DNA of 6,664 nucleotides from Planctomycetaceae bacterium (GTDB taxonomy: Bacteria > Planctomycetota > Planctomycetia > Pirellulales > Pirellulaceae): NCBI GenBank assembly GCA_002702965.1, contig PADE01000046.1, positions 50,988 to 57,651 on the forward strand. The letters run 5' to 3'. The notes under the pieces are model-generated. The model was not told the DNA's origin, did not search any database, and saw only the letters and a list, made by a program, of their open reading frames with translations. Shown piece after piece: positions 4,991 through 6,664 of the stretch. The position numbers were made by a program, and so were the translations under genes. The first letter of the stretch is position 1, and every line of letters starts with the position of its first letter.

Positions 4991-6664
4991 ATGACGCAAG
5001 TTGGCAACGCCGGTTTGGGATTGCTGCTGGTCGGACTGACGATCAGCTCCGCGGCCGCGGATCCGTCCAAACGGCAACCGCGCACGGTCTTCAACGACGA
5101 TGCGCAAGTCTTGCGCGAGGCGCCCGGAGAGGACCCGGCTCCCTTCATCAAGGCATGGCTCGACCGGGAATCGGCGGCCGTGGCGTTTTCTACCTTCGTC
5201 TTTCTGGCGAGTACGCCAGACATCTGTTTTTACGACACGAAGGCGGGAGAGGAGTACGGTGCCCGGCGCAAGACGGACGACCACGTCTACATCAGGGCCA
5301 TGCGCGCGCTCAAGCGACAGGGTACCGATGCGCTGCGCCTGGTTACCGAGCACATGCAAGCCAAGGGGAAGGAGGTGTTGGCCGCTATCCGGATGAGTGA
5401 TACCCACCACAGCCGGCTCAACGTCTTTGACGAACTCTGTCCGCAGTTCGCGATCGATCACCCCGAGTATGTGATCCAACAGCCCGACGGTCGGACCAAC
5501 GAAACGGCGCTGGACTATTCGATCGAAGCGGTCCGTGATCACCGCATGGGGATCATGCGGGAGATCATTACCGACTACCCGGTCGACGGTTTGGAGTTGA
5601 ATTTTGTCCGCTGGGCCAAACACTTCCCCCGTGACCAGGGTCGCGAAAAGGCCCCGATCATGACCCGTTACGTCGAACAAATTCGGCGTATGATGGACGC
5701 CTCGGGGCGCAAGCGGAAAAATGGGGAGCGGCTGACCCTGGGAGTTCGCGTGCCGGAGTCGCTGCACGCCTGCTGGCTGGCTGGGGTCGATATCCAGACG
5801 TGGGTCAAGGAAGGCTGGATCGACTTCATCGTCATCTCGACCTGGAACAACACCGATCCGCAACTTCCCGTCGGTGAGTTCGCAACGTTCACCCGCCCGG
5901 CCGGCGTCGATACGATCGTGACGATGGGCAACATGATCGGCACCTTTACGGCCGGTCCGCCGATCCCGCTGGACCGAGGAACCGCGCAGTCGGCGAAACA
6001 CGCGGCCGGCTATGTCAGCATGCTGCTCAACACGGCTGAGGCCCGGGGCGCGGCCGCCAACTTCTATACCTACGGAGCCGACAGTATTTCGTTTTGGAAC
6101 GTGGGGATCCATTTCGGCCGCGAAGTGACCGCTGCGCCGGAACAACGCAAACGGATCGAGGCCTGGACCCATGCTGTCAGCAGTATCGAGCGCGTCTGGG
6201 CCGGAACTCGGACCTATCGTTTTCTGCCCATGAGCAAGGGAATCTCGTCCCGGAAACCTCCGGTGCGCAACTACCCCTGGTACGACGAGGGCTTCAGTCC
6301 GCTGGGTCAGCCGAATAGCCCCACACTGATGTTCGCTGAGAACCGAGTCGGAAAGCGGCTAGGTTTTCCGTTTCGGATGGCGGATGGACGCAACGGGGAA
6401 GTGCTTACGGGCCGCCTTACGTTCTGGATCTATCGCCTCGAAGACACCGACCAGGTGGCCATCGACGTCAATGGCGAGCCAATTGAAGAGACGCGTGTAC
6501 AGCGTTTCCCCGCTGGCAAACGTCGTAGCGGCCTCCCGGGGAAGCGGTTTGAAATAGATCTGTCTGCATGTCCTCCGCTCCGCGGTGAGAACGAACTCGG
6601 CGTGGTGTTGAAAACGAAAGCCACCCGGGCCCACGTACCGTTCTTAGAGGAACTCGAGGTCACC
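4991..6664 (+). CDS. Secreted TIM-barrel glycoside hydrolase-like protein, 3' end beyond window
   Basis: Probable secreted carbohydrate-active protein; 558 codons are open to the window edge with no stop. Seen: a signal peptide (hydrophobic 8-19, likely cut near SSAAA-D at 23-24); a long alpha/beta region (about 30-400) with the sequence pattern of a TIM barrel, including AAIRMSDTHH (131-140), a beta-strand motif YPVDGLELNF (196-205), LGVRVPES (250-257), WIDFIVISTWNN (276-287) and NFYTYGAD (357-364); then a beta-rich tail (about 440-558) with words such as TFWIYRLEDTDQVAIDVNGEPI (477-498) that fit an Ig-like or jelly-roll module. DGLEL-D-F motifs are typical of glycosidase-like planctomycete proteins related to GHL10 (PF02638); here Asn204 stands where Asp is common. 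ATG 4991 has GGGAG 8 bases upstream and starts a good signal peptide. Substrate and activity unproven; the family assignment is moderate. Confidence 0.8.
   Translation, partial: MTQVGNAGLGLLLVGLTISSAAADPSKRQPRTVFNDDAQVLREAPGEDPAPFIKAWLDRESAAVAFSTFVFLASTPDICFYDTKAGEEYGARRKTDDHVYIRAMRALKRQGTDALRLVTEHMQAKGKEVLAAIRMSDTHHSRLNVFDELCPQFAIDHPEYVIQQPDGRTNETALDYSIEAVRDHRMGIMREIITDYPVDGLELNFVRWAKHFPRDQGREKAPIMTRYVEQIRRMMDASGRKRKNGERLTLGVRVPESLHACWLAGVDIQTWVKEGWIDFIVISTWNNTDPQLPVGEFATFTRPAGVDTIVTMGNMIGTFTAGPPIPLDRGTAQSAKHAAGYVSMLLNTAEARGAAANFYTYGADSISFWNVGIHFGREVTAAPEQRKRIEAWTHAVSSIERVWAGTRTYRFLPMSKGISSRKPPVRNYPWYDEGFSPLGQPNSPTLMFAENRVGKRLGFPFRMADGRNGEVLTGRLTFWIYRLEDTDQVAIDVNGEPIEETRVQRFPAGKRRSGLPGKRFEIDLSACPPLRGENELGVVLKTKATRAHVPFLEELEVT

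Noticed and set aside
4892..6172. 426-codon open frame on the minus strand
   Set aside because: It lies entirely opposite the glycosidase-like gene and its upstream region, has no recognisable domain, and its residue mix is that of a GC-rich antisense shadow. The plus-strand reading gives a signal peptide and a coherent fold pattern.
1..6664. CRISPR, tRNA, rRNA, insertion sequence or toxin-antitoxin gene
   Set aside because: I looked for repeat-spacer patterns, cloverleaf-like segments, transposase motifs and small paired genes and saw none.

Overview
The window looks like a planctomycete chromosome, most likely a Pirellulales-type aquatic bacterium. This is inferred from content rather than from any marker gene. 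It holds a Planctomycete-cytochrome protein (PSCyt1 plus PSCyt2/DUF1549), a secreted SASA-type acetylesterase, a formylglycine sulfatase with a C-terminal F5/8 type C domain, a mini-cupin, and a secreted TIM-barrel glycosidase-like protein. The DNA is GC-rich, genes are well spaced, and four of the five products begin with a signal peptide or a similar hydrophobic N-terminus.

Layout. Positions 1-1166 (minus strand) carry the 5' part of the cytochrome/DUF1549 gene, which runs off the left edge. Positions 1167-1416 form a divergent regulatory region with a plausible sigma70-like promoter facing each way and several copies of a short TTGGCNG word. Positions 1417-2421 (plus) encode the SASA esterase. 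After a 50-base spacer with a small hairpin, the sulfatase follows at 2472-4346. Positions 4347-4523 are non-coding and include a run of ten G. Positions 4524-4799 encode the cupin. Positions 4800-4990 are non-coding. Positions 4991-6664 hold the first 558 codons of the glycosidase-like gene, which runs off the right edge. The two edge genes have no start-to-stop frame inside the window, and large meaningless frames lie across both of them, so they are easy to miss.

How the genes may work together (inference). The esterase and sulfatase almost certainly share a transcript and would remove O-acetyl and sulfate decorations from a polysaccharide outside the cytoplasm, with the F5/8 domain holding the sulfatase on its substrate. 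The TIM-barrel protein could act on the backbone. The heme protein belongs to a family that is abundant and poorly understood in planctomycetes and often lies near sulfatases. The cupin could bind a sugar or a metal, but its role is unknown.

I saw no tRNA, rRNA, CRISPR array, insertion sequence or phage gene. The locus looks like a normal planctomycete glycan-use neighbourhood rather than a clearly new system. The points most worth checking are the phased repeats in the divergent promoter region, the strongly basic linker in the sulfatase, and altered residues at expected active-site positions in several of the enzymes.
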